NCBI GenBank assembly: GCA_902783065.1
Contig: CACZPV010000014.1
Span: 1-6,988, forward strand
DNA length: 6,988 nt
DNA from: an uncultured Ruminococcus sp.
GTDB taxonomy: Bacteria; Bacillota; Clostridia; Oscillospirales; Acutalibacteraceae
Direction of reading: 5' to 3'
Shown here: positions 5,888-6,988 of the stretch, piece after piece
Layout: every line of letters starts with the position of its first letter
Position numbering within the stretch: position 1 is the first letter of the stretch
Position numbers and translations under genes: made by a program
Notes under the pieces: generated by a model
The model's database searches: none
Seen by the model: only the letters and a program-made list of their open reading frames with translations
What the model was told of the DNA's origin: nothing

Positions 5888-6988
5888 TATTCTTCAACCT
5901 CCTCTACATCTTTTGAAACCATTGCTTTCGGTGCAATCTTGGCACCTGCGCCTATTTTCAGGTTATCACCGATTACAGCGATACCCCATTGATCTTTATC
6001 AACAATTGTTTCCGGACGGGCGCCGACTACAGCGTTTTTACCTATAACAGTATTTTCTGAAACAATTGCATACTGAACTACTGCACCCTCCTCAATCACA
6101 GATCCAGGCATAATGATCGAATCCTGTACAACCGCACCCGGCTTTACAACAACATTTGAGAACAATACAGAGAAATCTACTGAACCGCTGATAGAGCATC
6201 CATCAGCTATCAAGGAATTCTGAACCTCAGCCGTATCTGCAATATACTGCGGCGGAACAACCGGATTTCTGGAATAGATCTTCCATGATTCATCCGTTAG
6301 GTCAAGAGGAACATTCGGATCGAGAAGATCCATATTTGATTCCCATAAACTGTCGATAGTTCCTACATCCTTCCAGTAACCCTGGAACTGATAAGCAAAC
6401 ATTCTCAGTCCGTCATCAAGCATCTTCGGAAGAATATCCTTACCAAAATCATGAGAAGAACCTTCTGTTTCTTCATCCTCAATCAGATACTTTCTGAGTT
6501 TATCATAGCTGAATACATAGATACCCATTGAAGCGTTTGTACTCTTAGGCTTTTCAGGCTTTTCTTCAAATTCATAAATCGAGCCGTCAGGATTGGTATT
6601 CATTATACCAAAGCGGGAAGCCTCTGCAATCGGCACATCAATAACAGCAATTGTACAGTCAGCATTATTTGCCTTATGCTCTGCAATCATTTTTGAATAA
6701 TCCATTTTATAGATATGGTCACCGGAAAGGATCACTACATAATCAGGATTATATCTGTCAATATAATTGATATTCTGATAAATCGCATTAGCGGTACCCG
6801 AATACCAATCAGCGCCCTTTACCTGCTGATACGGTGAAAGCACACTTACACCACTATTGTTGCCGTCAAGATCCCACGGCTGACCGCTTCCTATGTACTC
6901 ATTCAGCACGAGGGGCTGATAGTGTGTCAGGACACCGACAGCATCTATGCCTGAGTTTACACAGTTTGAAAGCGGAAAATCAATAATA
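5887..6988 (-). CDS. glgC: GlgC, catalytic ADP-glucose pyrophosphorylase subunit, 5' end cut off by window edge
   Basis: 366 residues are visible, beginning in frame with IIDFPLSNCVNSG at the window edge; about 37 N-terminal residues, including the GGxGxRL loop, lie outside. The enzyme makes ADP-glucose and pyrophosphate from glucose-1-phosphate and ATP, the committed step of bacterial glycogen synthesis. Seen, in visible numbering: NSGIDAVGVLTHYQPLVLN (10-28), GQPWDLD (35-41), GTANAIYQN (64-72), LSGDHIYKMDY with the catalytic aspartate (87-97), FEEKP with the glucose-1-phosphate lysine (140-144) and GYWKDVGT (203-210). The beta-helix domain with hexapeptide repeats runs from about 245 to the end. 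It finishes with a short acidic tail, VEEVEE. Unlike its neighbour GlgD it keeps the full set of catalytic motifs that can be seen. A GTG at 6909 is internal, because conserved sequence continues upstream of it. Its promoter is outside the window. Confidence 0.95.
   Translation of the reverse strand, partial: IIDFPLSNCVNSGIDAVGVLTHYQPLVLNEYIGSGQPWDLDGNNSGVSVLSPYQQVKGADWYSGTANAIYQNINYIDRYNPDYVVILSGDHIYKMDYSKMIAEHKANNADCTIAVIDVPIAEASRFGIMNTNPDGSIYEFEEKPEKPKSTNASMGIYVFSYDKLRKYLIEDEETEGSSHDFGKDILPKMLDDGLRMFAYQFQGYWKDVGTIDSLWESNMDLLDPNVPLDLTDESWKIYSRNPVVPPQYIADTAEVQNSLIADGCSISGSVDFSVLFSNVVVKPGAVVQDSIIMPGSVIEEGAVVQYAIVSENTVIGKNAVVGARPETIVDKDQWGIAVIGDNLKIGAGAKIAPKAMVSKDVEEVEE
5898..5904 (-). promoter_or_regulatory. 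Ribosome binding site of glgD within the 3' end of glgC
   Basis: The minus strand reads GAGGAGG inside the last codons of glgC, 10 bases before the overlapping glgD ATG at 5887. Together with the TAATG junction this points to coupled translation of the two subunits. Confidence 0.8.

Noticed and set aside
5408..5992. Long open frame (194 codons) on the plus strand
   Set aside because: It lies antisense to glgD and the end of glgC, both clearly real; no ribosome binding site or recognisable protein features. It is a shadow of the coding strand.
6907..6909. GTG as a possible glgC start
   Set aside because: The same frame runs on to the window edge with conserved GlgC sequence (IDFPLSNCVNSGIDAVGVLT), so the gene is truncated rather than starting here.

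Overview
The window looks like a chromosomal housekeeping segment of a low-GC, AT-leaning Firmicute. A clostridial Oscillospiraceae member such as Ruminococcus or a close relative is the best fit. This rests on three things: the paired glgC-glgD ADP-glucose pyrophosphorylase genes followed by glgA, the translocase-like EF-G paralogue, and strong AGGAGG-type ribosome binding sites. The genus is an inference from gene content and protein style, not a search result. All six genes lie on the minus strand, so transcription runs from position 6988 towards position 1. No mobile element, RNA gene or CRISPR array is visible. No stretch longer than about 210 bases lacks a gene.

The right half (3206-6988) is a glycogen synthesis cluster. 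It begins with glgC (catalytic ADP-glucose pyrophosphorylase, N-terminus cut off by the window edge). glgC is coupled by a one-base stop/start overlap to glgD, its catalytically degenerate partner. After a 144-base gap with a very GC-rich hairpin comes glgA (glycogen synthase). Together GlgC/GlgD make ADP-glucose from glucose-1-phosphate and ATP, and GlgA polymerises it into alpha-1,4-glucan. No branching enzyme or phosphorylase gene is in view.

The middle (2094-3205) starts with a 206-base spacer. It holds a clear stem-loop terminator between glgA and a PfkB-family sugar kinase, most like 1-phosphofructokinase (FruK). No fructose PTS or fru regulator gene sits beside it. Only 24 bases further on is a cytoplasmic alpha/beta hydrolase of the Mbeg1-like (DUF2974) lipase-related family. 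The two probably share a transcript.

The left end (1-960) carries the first 269 residues of an EF-G-like translation GTPase behind a near-consensus sigma-70 type promoter. Its phosphate-binding motifs are intact, but both guanine-recognition motifs (G4 and G5) are altered. This is the most unusual protein feature here. Other points worth a second look are the loss of the classic KTGGL lysine in GlgA, a perfect 12-bp-arm palindrome inside the hydrolase gene, and the two intergenic hairpins. I see no wholly new multi-gene system.
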